Positions 15,409 through 24,454 of a DNA stretch of 24,454 bases are shown in pieces (position 1 is the first letter of the stretch; each line of letters begins with the position of its first letter). The position numbers and the translations under genes were made by a program. The DNA comes from a virus. The stretch spans positions 1 to 24,454 of IMG/VR virus record IMGVR_UViG_3300020195_000161. One strand, written 5' to 3'. The notes beneath the pieces were generated by a model. It did not search any database and was not told where the DNA came from. It saw nothing but the letters and a program-made list of their open reading frames with translations.

Positions 15409-18400
15409 TGAAAACTGAAGACGTATCAGACATCATGACTATTGCGACCAGTACGCCTCAAGAGGCTGCTGATAATATCGCTATCGCCAGTCATTACGAT
15501 ACGACACCAGAAGCCGGTAAAGAATTAAGTCACATCCTAAAACCTGATATGGAAAATGAACGGTTAACACCTATCGTTCCTAGAGCTGTTGCCGAGCGAA
15601 TGAAGCAGTCAACTGAACACGCATCAATTATTAAAAAAGACTTAAATGCGTTGGAGAGAATCGGTAAAGGATTCAGCTACGCGATGGATTCGATCAAAGG
15701 TAGTATTGATTCGCGTCGTGTTTTTAATTTGAATTATAAAAAAATCAATCAAGGTTTAAGTGAAGAAGAAGCGTATGAACTCGACTCCACCAATGAAAAA
15801 ATTCAAAGTAACGATCTCAGAAAAGAATACGGATATGATTTCAAAGATGCTATTCCCGGTGAAATCGCAAGCACAATATTCGACATGGGTGCAGGGGCTT
15901 GGCAGAATAAACAATTAGTTGGATCTGGTACGGTTGCAGGACTTGCTGCCGCGACACTACCAGCACTATTAAGTTCAGCGGCTCCACCTGTTTCTGTTGG
16001 TGTTGCTGCTGCCGGTGCGTTCACTGGAACGATGGCAGGACTCGCCGTTTCACAAGTCAAAGACACATACGAGCAAAGTGTTGGTCAGGTTTATAATGAT
16101 CTGACTTACGTGATAAAAGACGACAACGGTGATAATGTCATTAAGACCGAAGACGAACGCATCCAAATTGCCAAAGGTGCAGGCGTTGTCATGGCTGCTC
16201 TTGATAGCTTATCGACAGCTTTCTTAGCCGGTAAATTCACAAAGAGTATGCTCAGACGAGAAGTGTTGAAGAAAGCTTTATCACCAACAGGTGGTCCGAT
16301 ACTTCGACTTATGAAGAATCTTGCTGGATCAGCCGCATCAGAAGGTGTCACTGAAGCTCTTCAACAATTCGTTCAACAAACCGCTAAGGAAATTGGCGGC
16401 ACTTGGGATGGTGACGACACTAAAAATTGGGAAGGTATGACGAGAGCCGCTGAAGCACTCATGCCGACAACCGGTACAGACGGTCAGATAATAGTTCCTG
16501 ATGCGTTAAAAGAACTTGGTGAAGCCGGAACATTGGGCGCAATTGTAGGTTCAGGGTTCACAGCCGCAGGTGTAGGTGGCGGTAAACTTCTTGATAAAGG
16601 TCTCAATAACATTGCAGAAAAGCGTCGTAAAAAATTACCACTGATCGCAGAAGAACAGGAATTATTAGATTCTGTATTTTCTCCAATGAGCGATGCTCAA
16701 GCGGGTAAGATTACCGTTAATCAAGAGGTCGCACCACAACCGGTCGCACCGAAAACTGATCTGACTGGTAAACAAGTTCAGATCATGGATCGTGTGACTA
16801 AAGTTGCTCATCTTGAATTGGCGCTCAATGATATTCTTAAAAACGTAAAAAATCTTGAGACTCAAAAATATCTTCCAGAAGAAATTGATATGATGGTTCA
16901 AGAAATGGCTAACGAGGAAGGACTTCGTGATGTTTGGGTCGATCCTGAAACATTAGCTAAGTTCAGCAACTCTGATAAGAAAAATACAGCCGTTAATAAC
17001 ATCTTAGATCCCACTCGCATTGCAGAAGGTCAGGCCGGATCATCCATCAGATTTACAATCGCTGAACTCATGAGGCTCGGTAAAGAGTTTCCAGAGATCA
17101 CAAGCATTATTTCGATGGAGCCTGAAGACCCTAGCGTTAAGGGTCACGTCGAGCGTTTAGAGAAGGTCGAAGAAAAGCGCAATAAGTTAAAAGCTGAAAT
17201 GCCACGAATCGAAGGAATTGATATTGGTCCCGGCATGAAGACAGAACAGATTGATGCTCCAGCATTACTTGCAACTTTAATGCAAGACGAAGATACAACT
17301 CGTATTCCATTACTTGCACTTGATGAGAGCCAAGAGATTTTAGAATTAACGAACAAAGCAATTGTTCAAGAGGCCAAGGATCGTAGAGCTGGAACTCAAA
17401 CAGTTCAAAATGACTTGAGAGAACTGAAACTTAATACGGTGAGAATGGCTCTTGAGAATCGAATCAGAAAAGTCGAATCTCTAATGGATGAGCGCGTTCG
17501 TGATGAAGACATTCAAGGTTTCCCGCAATTTCTAGAACAGCCAACCTTCACTGAAGAAATGTACGATGTCGTTCCTGAGAGTGAAGCGATCGAACACAAT
17601 GAAGCGGTGATTAAATCTCGAATCCAAGTTAGTAACGCATTAATTGAAGATGCTCAACTTGACCAAAATGAAGTCACTGAAATTGATAAGATGCGACTTA
17701 TCGTTAACGCAGAAAGTGCTGCTCTCACTGAAGCTGAGTCTGATGTGAACATTTCAATCGTTGAGGATTTCATAAATAACAAACGACAGTTTGGCGATCT
17801 CACTGAGTTTCAAGAAGAACAGATGCGTAAAGGTAATCCCATCTACGCGATTAATCCTGACTCGATCATGGATGGTGTAAGAGATAATTGGAGAGAAGTT
17901 TGGGATAAATATAAAGATCATCCTGTTTTAAAAGAGCGTGGCGTATTTAATAAAAAAGGCGCATCGATTGATTCCGTACTTTCGATTTTTGAAATTGAAA
18001 CAGCCGATGAATTCTTTAAAATTCTAGCCGAGAGTCCGACAGTTGAGCAATACGTTGAACGTCATGCGGCGTCTAGAGCTGCCGATATTGAAGCGGAAGC
18101 CAAGGGCAATACGCAATTTGATTTAAGTAAAACTGTTATTGCCTACGACGAGAGTACAAAACTTCATCTCAAGACCGGTAAGATTATGAGAGAGAAGTTT
18201 TGGTCAGTTAAAAAGAAACAGATCATGCGAACTGCTGCACCTGCGCCGAACATCGACGCACTTGCGATTAAGGCCAAGTTCAAAGTTAATGACACAAAGA
18301 TCAAACATCTTCACGCCAACCAATGGAAGGTTGCGGAGAGAAGATCACATCGTAATGCGTTGAAAGCGGCTCTTGACGAGAAACTTGAAGTTTGGGGAAG

Positions 18401-21400
18401 AGAGCATGAGAACGTAGCTTTATCGATGCAGATGGCAAAACAGACTCACGTAGAGATTGGTAAGTTCAATCACGCAGTCAAGCGGATTGCAAAAATGAAC
18501 TTACCTGAAAATCAGAAGATCCTTAAGAAGACTAAATTTCTCGAGGCGTGGAATAACATCATGGATGTTTATAACTTTGACCCGAGCAAAAAAGGTCAGA
18601 GCCAAACCGACGCCTATAACACTATGGCGAAACAAATGCTTTCGGATGGTCAGGGTGATTATCGAATCGCGCCTGAAGTTCAAGAGTTAATGAGTACCAA
18701 AGTTTCAGTCAATGAAATGACCGTCGATGAATTTACGTTCATGTATGAGAAGTTACAGAACATCATGCACGAAGCGAAGATGAAAAATAAGATGATGAAT
18801 AAGTATGAGAGAGATGTAAAAGAACTCTCAATGCGAATGATCAGTGACATGCTTGTTGAAAAGCTTCAAGCACATCCAGGTCATAATATTGATTACGCCA
18901 ACAGACCAGTAATTGCCTTATCTCCTGGTCAAACGATCGTTGATACACTGATGACCGGCGAAGCTTCAATGAGCAATATTAAATCAATCACTGATCAATT
19001 AGATGAAGGTAATCTTGGTGGTGTGTTTAGAGAAATGTTCTGGGACCCAATCGAAGGTACCGGTAAGTTTATAGGCCAATACGGTTTAAGAGCAAGAGCT
19101 GCACTTCAAGGTGAGATAAGAAGGCGTCACAAAGTTGCGATCGACAAGTACAATGCCGCTCACAAGAAATATAACGTAAAGACTAAGCTCGGTAAAGTCG
19201 TCGATTTCATTGATGAAGGTGAATATAAAAGAACCGGAATCACGAAAGCAGTTATTCCTGAATTTAGAAGAATCCGAGAACTTAATAATGGAAACTTAGT
19301 CAAGAGAGACCTTCTGATAATTGCTGGCAATATTGGTTCTGAGTCGGGTTGGCAACGAGTTGAAAATTACGGCAAAGCTGAAGGTAAGCAAATCTCTCGA
19401 GAGAAATGGGTGGAAATTCTAACTAGAGAATTAACTGTTGAAGACTTTCAATTCATACAAGAAGGTGTCTGGGATATCCACCAAGAATTAAAACCTCGAG
19501 TGGAAAAAGTTCATAAGATTTTAACTGGTGAAGATTTACGAATGGTTGAATCGCAGAGCTTCACAGTCCACGGTAAAGAGTTTGCTGGTGGTTACATGCC
19601 ACTTAAACTCAATGATAATACTAAAACTGACACTTCACAATTCACAGATCAAGATCTCAATTTCAACAAGCATCCAGCGTTCGAGGGTATGGTTTACACT
19701 CCAATGATGAAAGTGAGAACCGGAACAAATCTACCAATTGATTTAAACACTAATACTTTCACCCGTGGATTCGATGAAGTCTCACACGCTGTCACGATGT
19801 CAGTGCCAGTTAAAGACACGATGAAATTATTAAACGATCCTGAAATTGCCAAACATTTAAAAGCTGTTTTAGGAATCCCAAAATATAAAGCGATGCAAGG
19901 TTTATACGCAGGTCTTACAAATTCTATAAGTGCTCAAAATTCCGTTCAATACGCAGAGATGCAAAAAGTTTTAGCCAACATGATCAATAGAGTTGGCGGT
20001 GTATATATCTTAAACTCAATCATGGGGAACATTAACAGTTTTAAAGTCAACTTCCTCACAGTCCCTAAGATCATTAATAAAATGGGTGTTGTTCAAGGTA
20101 ACAAGCACATGACGATTGCTGGTTTACGGATCGGTAAAGCGTTTATGACAGGTCAGGGTCTTGAACCAATCTTAGAATTTTTCGGAGAACTTGACGGTAC
20201 AATTTTTGCCAGAAATCAGGGGCTCAATGATTTTAACGCTTCTACATTTGAAGATCTTCTCCCTAAAAAGAGACTAGATTTTAAACTTGGACCCAAGGTT
20301 AATTTTGGATATCACACTTTAAAGAATCTCCAAGAAGGAATGATCAAAGCATTGATGGACGGAGTTTTAGGCAATCAAGATTTGATGTTTAAAATGACAG
20401 TCTCTCTTGCGGGTTACAATCAATTCATGTCAGGCGATGTGCCCGGTGTGTCGATGAGTGACGTACAGGCTATGAGCGCAGAAGAACGACATCAGGGTGC
20501 CAAAGCTTATGCAAACTCCTTGTCTGCTTCAACCACAATGCGCGGTAAACCTTCTGATAAAGCAGCCGTTCAAAATATTTTGGCGACTAAAGATGTCTCT
20601 TTTGTACTCAATGAAGTTAGACAAACTTTCAATAATAATATTTCAGATGGACGCCAACTATTTTTCGATAGCAAAAAAGTTATTACGATGTCAAAGCGCG
20701 GTGACACTTGGGGCGCAGCTCATAGTTTCTGGGATGCTGGATCTCGTGCGACTCGAATGTTGTTCATCGGAATTTTTGCTACTGAAATTTTAACAGGTCT
20801 TGCTAGAGGTAAAAATCCTTTTGAAGATGAAGATGAAGACTTTGAAGACTTTGGTCCAGAACAAGTAACGAATTGGCTCTTAAATAAATTCTCACCGATT
20901 GAAGATTTTGAACCAACAGACAGTGAAACCACTAATCAAGTATTAGCCACCATTGGTGGTGTTGCAGGTGGAACTCTTAGACTTCCTGTAGATCTTGTTA
21001 TTAACAACGCTGCCTTCCTCAGAAGCATTGTATACTCTGAAATGACAGGACAAGGTATTACAACTCCACTCATGACAGGTATTACCGCTCTCGTTAAAGG
21101 TCCACAAGTGGCCGCACAAATGATGGGTGACGGTCTAAATGTGATTGAAGCATTTGATGAGTTAAATAAAAAAGAGAGAATATTGTTACTTCATTCTATT
21201 GGAATTCTCATAAAAGGAATACCGGTTAAATTAACGTCTCAAATTTATGACTATTATCAAGAGATGGGTGTTGATGATGATGAGAAGGCCTTTCAAATTG
21301 CATCTTTAGATCCGGTTAAAAAAGTCATGGATAGATTTGTTGAGAAATTTAATGAATCTGAAGAAGAGGCTTATGCGAGAACTGAGACTACAGAAATGCA

Positions 21401-21494
21401 AGCCGTCGTCGATTACGTTAAAGAAGAACGAGAGAAGATGACACCAACTCCAATAACAAAACCAAATCTTGAACCTGAAGAGATCGAGGAGTAG
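15408..21494 (+). CDS. Giant ejection protein, T7 gp16-like, 2028 aa
   Basis: Third internal protein, likely the one that enters the inner membrane and helps pull DNA in. It is far longer than T7 gp16 (1318). Visible parts: residues 171-215, a Gly/Ala-rich hydrophobic stretch able to cross a membrane; 304-322, AGSAASEGVTEALQQFVQQ, then a second Gly-rich hydrophobic stretch at 371-394; a long charged helical middle (about 440-1350); and near 1777-1800 another hydrophobic segment (MLFIGIFATEILTGLA), followed by an acidic run EDEDEDFEDF. I see no lytic transglycosylase signature, unlike T7 gp16. It contains no cysteine. Overlaps the previous gene as TAATG. A polyvalent protein with other injected activities is an alternative. 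Confidence 0.8.
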   Translation: MKTEDVSDIMTIATSTPQEAADNIAIASHYDTTPEAGKELSHILKPDMENERLTPIVPRAVAERMKQSTEHASIIKKDLNALERIGKGFSYAMDSIKGSIDSRRVFNLNYKKINQGLSEEEAYELDSTNEKIQSNDLRKEYGYDFKDAIPGEIASTIFDMGAGAWQNKQLVGSGTVAGLAAATLPALLSSAAPPVSVGVAAAGAFTGTMAGLAVSQVKDTYEQSVGQVYNDLTYVIKDDNGDNVIKTEDERIQIAKGAGVVMAALDSLSTAFLAGKFTKSMLRREVLKKALSPTGGPILRLMKNLAGSAASEGVTEALQQFVQQTAKEIGGTWDGDDTKNWEGMTRAAEALMPTTGTDGQIIVPDALKELGEAGTLGAIVGSGFTAAGVGGGKLLDKGLNNIAEKRRKKLPLIAEEQELLDSVFSPMSDAQAGKITVNQEVAPQPVAPKTDLTGKQVQIMDRVTKVAHLELALNDILKNVKNLETQKYLPEEIDMMVQEMANEEGLRDVWVDPETLAKFSNSDKKNTAVNNILDPTRIAEGQAGSSIRFTIAELMRLGKEFPEITSIISMEPEDPSVKGHVERLEKVEEKRNKLKAEMPRIEGIDIGPGMKTEQIDAPALLATLMQDEDTTRIPLLALDESQEILELTNKAIVQEAKDRRAGTQTVQNDLRELKLNTVRMALENRIRKVESLMDERVRDEDIQGFPQFLEQPTFTEEMYDVVPESEAIEHNEAVIKSRIQVSNALIEDAQLDQNEVTEIDKMRLIVNAESAALTEAESDVNISIVEDFINNKRQFGDLTEFQEEQMRKGNPIYAINPDSIMDGVRDNWREVWDKYKDHPVLKERGVFNKKGASIDSVLSIFEIETADEFFKILAESPTVEQYVERHAASRAADIEAEAKGNTQFDLSKTVIAYDESTKLHLKTGKIMREKFWSVKKKQIMRTAAPAPNIDALAIKAKFKVNDTKIKHLHANQWKVAERRSHRNALKAALDEKLEVWGREHENVALSMQMAKQTHVEIGKFNHAVKRIAKMNLPENQKILKKTKFLEAWNNIMDVYNFDPSKKGQSQTDAYNTMAKQMLSDGQGDYRIAPEVQELMSTKVSVNEMTVDEFTFMYEKLQNIMHEAKMKNKMMNKYERDVKELSMRMISDMLVEKLQAHPGHNIDYANRPVIALSPGQTIVDTLMTGEASMSNIKSITDQLDEGNLGGVFREMFWDPIEGTGKFIGQYGLRARAALQGEIRRRHKVAIDKYNAAHKKYNVKTKLGKVVDFIDEGEYKRTGITKAVIPEFRRIRELNNGNLVKRDLLIIAGNIGSESGWQRVENYGKAEGKQISREKWVEILTRELTVEDFQFIQEGVWDIHQELKPRVEKVHKILTGEDLRMVESQSFTVHGKEFAGGYMPLKLNDNTKTDTSQFTDQDLNFNKHPAFEGMVYTPMMKVRTGTNLPIDLNTNTFTRGFDEVSHAVTMSVPVKDTMKLLNDPEIAKHLKAVLGIPKYKAMQGLYAGLTNSISAQNSVQYAEMQKVLANMINRVGGVYILNSIMGNINSFKVNFLTVPKIINKMGVVQGNKHMTIAGLRIGKAFMTGQGLEPILEFFGELDGTIFARNQGLNDFNASTFEDLLPKKRLDFKLGPKVNFGYHTLKNLQEGMIKALMDGVLGNQDLMFKMTVSLAGYNQFMSGDVPGVSMSDVQAMSAEERHQGAKAYANSLSASTTMRGKPSDKAAVQNILATKDVSFVLNEVRQTFNNNISDGRQLFFDSKKVITMSKRGDTWGAAHSFWDAGSRATRMLFIGIFATEILTGLARGKNPFEDEDEDFEDFGPEQVTNWLLNKFSPIEDFEPTDSETTNQVLATIGGVAGGTLRLPVDLVINNAAFLRSIVYSEMTGQGITTPLMTGITALVKGPQVAAQMMGDGLNVIEAFDELNKKERILLLHSIGILIKGIPVKLTSQIYDYYQEMGVDDDEKAFQIASLDPVKKVMDRFVEKFNESEEEAYARTETTEMQAVVDYVKEEREKMTPTPITKPNLEPEEIEE

Positions 21495-21496
21495 AC

Positions 21497-23668
21497 ATGC
21501 GTTCAACTTTTGAACCAGTACATGAATTTATTGGTCTCAATAATTTAGCTGAGTATGATTTCGATTTTAAAATTACGAATCTAAATCAGCTTCGCATTAT
21601 TGAAATGAACGCTGATGGTGTAGTCACTCAAGATATCGACGGCACCAATGCTGTGTATCTTAGTAGTGTAGAATTTAACGCCACAGCCGGTGGTGGAACG
21701 GTTATATTAGCTGCCAATTTACCTGAGAACTGGCGCTTATTTATAATTCTCAATTACGATGAGCCAACACAAATACATTCATTTAAAAATAAAGGTGACT
21801 TTACACTTTCCAGAATTGAAGCAGCTCTCGATCACGTCGAAGGTGGCGTTCAAACCGCATCGTGGTTGGCTCAAAGAGCTGTCGGACTTCATCCAAGCGT
21901 TGCTATTGCAGACTTCAATCCTGCACTTCCATTAGATATTGCCGAAGTCGATAATGTAAATCGTGTTCTCATGACCAATGATGCTCACAATGGTTGGGAA
22001 TTAGGCCCTACAGCAACGAATATTGAAGAGTCAGAAACGTTTGCTCTTGCTGCCGCTGCGAGTGCTGCCGCTGCGAGTGCTGCCGCTGCCACCAGTGCCG
22101 CTGCGAGTGCTGCCGCTGCCACCAGTGCCACCACAGCTCTATCTGCCACTGGCACCATTTTCGTCGATAGGTTCACAGGTGACGGTGTCGATGTCACATT
22201 TAACACAACCCCAACACCTTCCAGTGAAAACGCCACTTTCATATTTATAGACGGTGTTTATAAGCAAAAAGATTCTTATAGTGTTGCAGGAGTTACGATC
22301 ACATTCTCCGTGGCCCCAGCAAACGGTGCCATCATTGAAGTGATAACCTATGAGACTTTTGATAGAACCCTTGTTCAAGTGATAGCTGATGCAGCCCTTG
22401 CCTCACAAGTAGCAGCGGCAGCGTCCGAGGTTGCAGCGCAGTCGTCTGAGAATGACGCTGAAGCATCAGAGATTGCGGCGGCGGCGAGTGCGGCGGCAGC
22501 GGCCATAAGTGCTGCATCTGCCACGATGACAGGTCCCGTTTCATCGACTGCAAATGCTCTCGCTAGGTGGAATGGTACAACCGGGCAAGCAATTAAAAAC
22601 TCGACCGTCACGCTTGGCGATACCGGCGCAATTGCAAATACGCCGACCGCCGACGTTGTGCCATTAACTTTAAGAAGCCCAGTGGGTGGATCATCAAACT
22701 TACTCGAACTCAAGGACTCAGGCGGAACAAGTGCAATGTTTGTAACGCCGGTTGGGAACATTGGATTTTCAAACGGTCTAATCATTGCAAATTCAAATTC
22801 TTCAATCACAAACAGCGGCAGCGGTACCATTTCATTTTCTGGTTCGACATCAGGCATTGATTTAGTTTCGGCGGCAGCGGTACTTGGGACTGCGCAAGTA
22901 TTGGTTCGAAGTGCTGTTACGAACTCACCGGTGTTTGCTGTTAAAGCAATGGCCTCACAAACCTCAAGTCTCACTGAATGGACAGATAGCTCAAACGCAG
23001 TCCTTTCGGGTGTGGATAAAGACGGCGTCCTATTTGCCCTTGAACGCGCTTCGGCTCCTGCAAGTCCTGTAGTAAACACTCACAAGCTTTATGTAAATAC
23101 CGCCGGCTCATGGTTCACGGTTAATAGCTCAGGTGTTACAAAAGCATTAGGTGGTGGCGGCGGCGGCGTTGGTGCTATCAGATGGTACTTGCCCGACTCA
23201 CTTGGAGCGGCAAGGGAGGTTTTAGACTCAGGCCTTGAAGTGTTCTCTTTCACTCAAGACACACTCACCGAGCAAAGACTTTTTGGAATGTTCACGGTGC
23301 CTGCTAGTTACATTGCAGGAATACAGATGTTTTTAAAAAAAGGTAAGGCTTTTGCCAACGCTACGTCTGGTAATTTCTTGTTTAAAACTGATGCTTATAT
23401 CTTTAAGCAAGACGTTAACGGTTCAACAACTCCAACAGGTTACGTATCAACGAACGCGCAACAAGCAGTCGATGCAAGTGCAAATGAAATTAGAACAATT
23501 AGTGATATTGATCTAACTAGCAACACCGGAACAATCAACGCGGTGGCGGTAGCTGCGGGAGATACTATTTTAATTAGGTTGAAGCGTGCATCTGGAACTG
23601 AGACATCTCAGGTTAACGATGACGTTAAACTTTTAGCTGATTCTTTTGAACTTGTGACTTCAATTTAG
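21497..23668 (+). CDS. Tail fibre
   Basis: Receptor-binding fibre, 723 residues. The N-terminal ~150 residues resemble the T7 gp17 virion-anchor domain (DFDFKITNLNQLRI, LSRIEAALDHVEGG). Then come an Ala/Ser/Thr-rich coiled segment (about 184-215), a small beta domain ending in FSVAPANGAIIEVITYE, a second Ala-rich segment (about 298-345) and repeated fibre-type units, including ALARWNGTTGQAIKNSTVTL and LTEWTDSSNAVLSGVDKDG. A Gly6 linker follows, and a C-terminal beta domain with FGMFTVPASYIAGIQMFLKK that probably binds the receptor. No cysteine. GAGGAG (21486-21491), inside the end of the previous gene, supports ATG 21497. Confidence 0.9.
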   Translation: MRSTFEPVHEFIGLNNLAEYDFDFKITNLNQLRIIEMNADGVVTQDIDGTNAVYLSSVEFNATAGGGTVILAANLPENWRLFIILNYDEPTQIHSFKNKGDFTLSRIEAALDHVEGGVQTASWLAQRAVGLHPSVAIADFNPALPLDIAEVDNVNRVLMTNDAHNGWELGPTATNIEESETFALAAAASAAAASAAAATSAAASAAAATSATTALSATGTIFVDRFTGDGVDVTFNTTPTPSSENATFIFIDGVYKQKDSYSVAGVTITFSVAPANGAIIEVITYETFDRTLVQVIADAALASQVAAAASEVAAQSSENDAEASEIAAAASAAAAAISAASATMTGPVSSTANALARWNGTTGQAIKNSTVTLGDTGAIANTPTADVVPLTLRSPVGGSSNLLELKDSGGTSAMFVTPVGNIGFSNGLIIANSNSSITNSGSGTISFSGSTSGIDLVSAAAVLGTAQVLVRSAVTNSPVFAVKAMASQTSSLTEWTDSSNAVLSGVDKDGVLFALERASAPASPVVNTHKLYVNTAGSWFTVNSSGVTKALGGGGGGVGAIRWYLPDSLGAAREVLDSGLEVFSFTQDTLTEQRLFGMFTVPASYIAGIQMFLKKGKAFANATSGNFLFKTDAYIFKQDVNGSTTPTGYVSTNAQQAVDASANEIRTISDIDLTSNTGTINAVAVAAGDTILIRLKRASGTETSQVNDDVKLLADSFELVTSI
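22049..22129 (+). repeat. In-frame short tandem repeats in the fibre gene
   Basis: The 15-bp unit GCTGCCGCTGCGAGT occurs twice (22049-22063, 22064-22078). A 30-bp unit made of GCTGCCGCTGCCACCAGT plus GCCGCTGCGAGT follows (22079-22108), and most of a second copy (22109-22126). All are multiples of three, so gain or loss of copies keeps the frame and changes the length of the Ala/Ser/Thr helix. Confidence 0.9.
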
Positions 23669-23676
23669 GGGATGAC

Positions 23677-24454
23677 ATGAAACTAATCTTTTTAATTATA
23701 TTTATTTTAAATGCTCTAACACTTCATGCCGACATGACAACACCTCCGAAGTCAGTGGAGCAACAATACTTTAACGCTAAAAACCTGCTTCGTGATCCAG
23801 GCTTTGAGATGGGTAAGGTTACAAGGAATTGGGTTGCAAGTGGTGGCACTTACGCGGTTTACACAACACCACTATCGGGTCAGAGAAATGGTAGTTGGGA
23901 TTCAAGCTCAGCCTCCCAAACCCTTACATCAAATGGCGTAACTGTTACTTCAGGGTATGGTCTATCGGGAAAAAACATTGCAGGTGGGTGTTCAATCAGA
24001 ACCACAAGTGGTACAGCCACACACACACTTGAGATTTACGATGGCACTAATATTTTATCAACTAACACAGTCACCTCATCGACAACTTATGCGAGTGTTT
24101 CAGTTAATGCGTCTGCACCTGCATCTGGCACTTTGTATTTGAGACTTAAAAGTGTGGCAGCTAATGAGCCTACTATAGAAGTTGATGATTGTTATTTTGG
24201 CTTAGCCGAAGGCTACAACGTTATGCAATTTAGCCAAGCTGTGTTGGTTGGAACTGCCAGGTGGAGTGGTGCAAGTTGTGCGTTTCTTTCCCCAACTCTA
24301 ACCACAAGTTTTCAAACTTTAGCCGGCGGCTCGGGTTGTTCTGTGGCGGTAACTGGTTCGGTGACGGCAGACACCACAACTTTAAAGGCGACGGTTGCCA
24401 ACGCCCCGCCCGGAAATTATCAAGTTATTTTATCGGGGTCTATGCATACGGACG
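23677..24454 (+). CDS. Secreted protein with carbohydrate-binding-like start (runs off the window)
   Basis: Open from ATG 23677 to the end of the window, 259 codons with no stop, so the true end is unseen. It has an export signal (Lys2, hydrophobic core to about residue 14, probable cut after LHA at 18). The mature start NLLRDPGFEMG (36-46) followed by NW resembles the NLL-x-x-GFE-x-G...W opening of family 4/9-type carbohydrate-binding jelly rolls, and the Thr/Ser-rich beta pattern up to EVDDCYFG (about 168-175) completes such a domain. Four cysteines occur (105, 172, 201, 221). AGGGG at 23666-23670 precedes the ATG, which is 8 bp after the fibre stop. It may be a secreted accessory to the fibre, a glycan-binding or surface-masking protein; this is inference. 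Confidence 0.85.
   Translation, partial: MKLIFLIIFILNALTLHADMTTPPKSVEQQYFNAKNLLRDPGFEMGKVTRNWVASGGTYAVYTTPLSGQRNGSWDSSSASQTLTSNGVTVTSGYGLSGKNIAGGCSIRTTSGTATHTLEIYDGTNILSTNTVTSSTTYASVSVNASAPASGTLYLRLKSVAANEPTIEVDDCYFGLAEGYNVMQFSQAVLVGTARWSGASCAFLSPTLTTSFQTLAGGSGCSVAVTGSVTADTTTLKATVANAPPGNYQVILSGSMHTD

Noticed and set aside
22375-23079. 234-residue - strand frame opposite the fibre gene
   Set aside because: Antisense to an Ala-rich coding region, where lack of stops is a composition effect; the + strand fibre is well supported.
21497-24454. Diversity-generating retroelement target in the fibre
   Set aside because: No template repeat, reverse transcriptase or adenine-biased variable repeat is visible in the window, though such elements occur in BPP-1-type phages.

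Overview
This window is the packaging and structural half of a tailed phage, or of a prophage, with a short-tailed (podovirus, T7-like) virion plan. The order is small terminase, large terminase, portal, scaffold, capsid, cement protein, the two tail-tube proteins, three ejection (core) proteins, and tail fibre. All convincing genes lie on the + strand and are tightly packed, many with stop and start overlapping as TAATG. The DNA is moderately AT-rich. A three-protein ejection set of the T7 gp14/gp15/gp16 kind implies a Gram-negative host. No integrase, polymerase, lysis gene, tRNA or host gene is visible, so lifestyle and host cannot be read from this window.

Layout. Bases 1-648 form a very AT-rich leader. 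It holds a block of 10- and 20-bp repeats (12-141), a strong hairpin (147-168), a possible small - strand gene (134-283), a G-run (465-477), and five evenly spaced near-palindromic 12-bp sites (523-628) just ahead of the small terminase gene. This looks like a control or packaging-recognition region. Bases 649-3392 hold the terminase pair with two small unknown genes between them. Bases 3453-8619 make the head: a small conserved phage protein, portal, an unexpected secreted protein, a Bbp19-like protein, scaffold and major capsid. A hairpin plus T-run terminator follows the capsid gene. Bases 8687-13040 give a Bbp16-like cement protein, a small connector-like protein and the gp11-like and gp12-like tail proteins. 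Bases 13040-21494 encode the DNA-ejection proteins, ending in a 2028-residue giant. Bases 21497-23668 encode the tail fibre. From 23677 to the window edge runs a second secreted protein that is cut off by the end of the window.

How the genes work together. The terminase recognises and cuts the DNA and pumps it through the portal into a scaffolded shell of capsid protein, which the cement protein then stabilises. The gp11/gp12-like proteins close the head and build the short tail tube. The gp14/15/16-like proteins are packed inside and leave first on infection, to carry DNA across the cell envelope. The fibre binds the cell.

Most unusual points: two virion-locus proteins with export signals and even numbers of cysteines, one of them inside the head operon; three consecutive ejection proteins (2816 residues) with no cysteine at all; a giant gp16-like protein with no lytic transglycosylase motif that I can see; the phased repeat arrays upstream of the terminase; and an internal duplication in the gp12-like tail protein.
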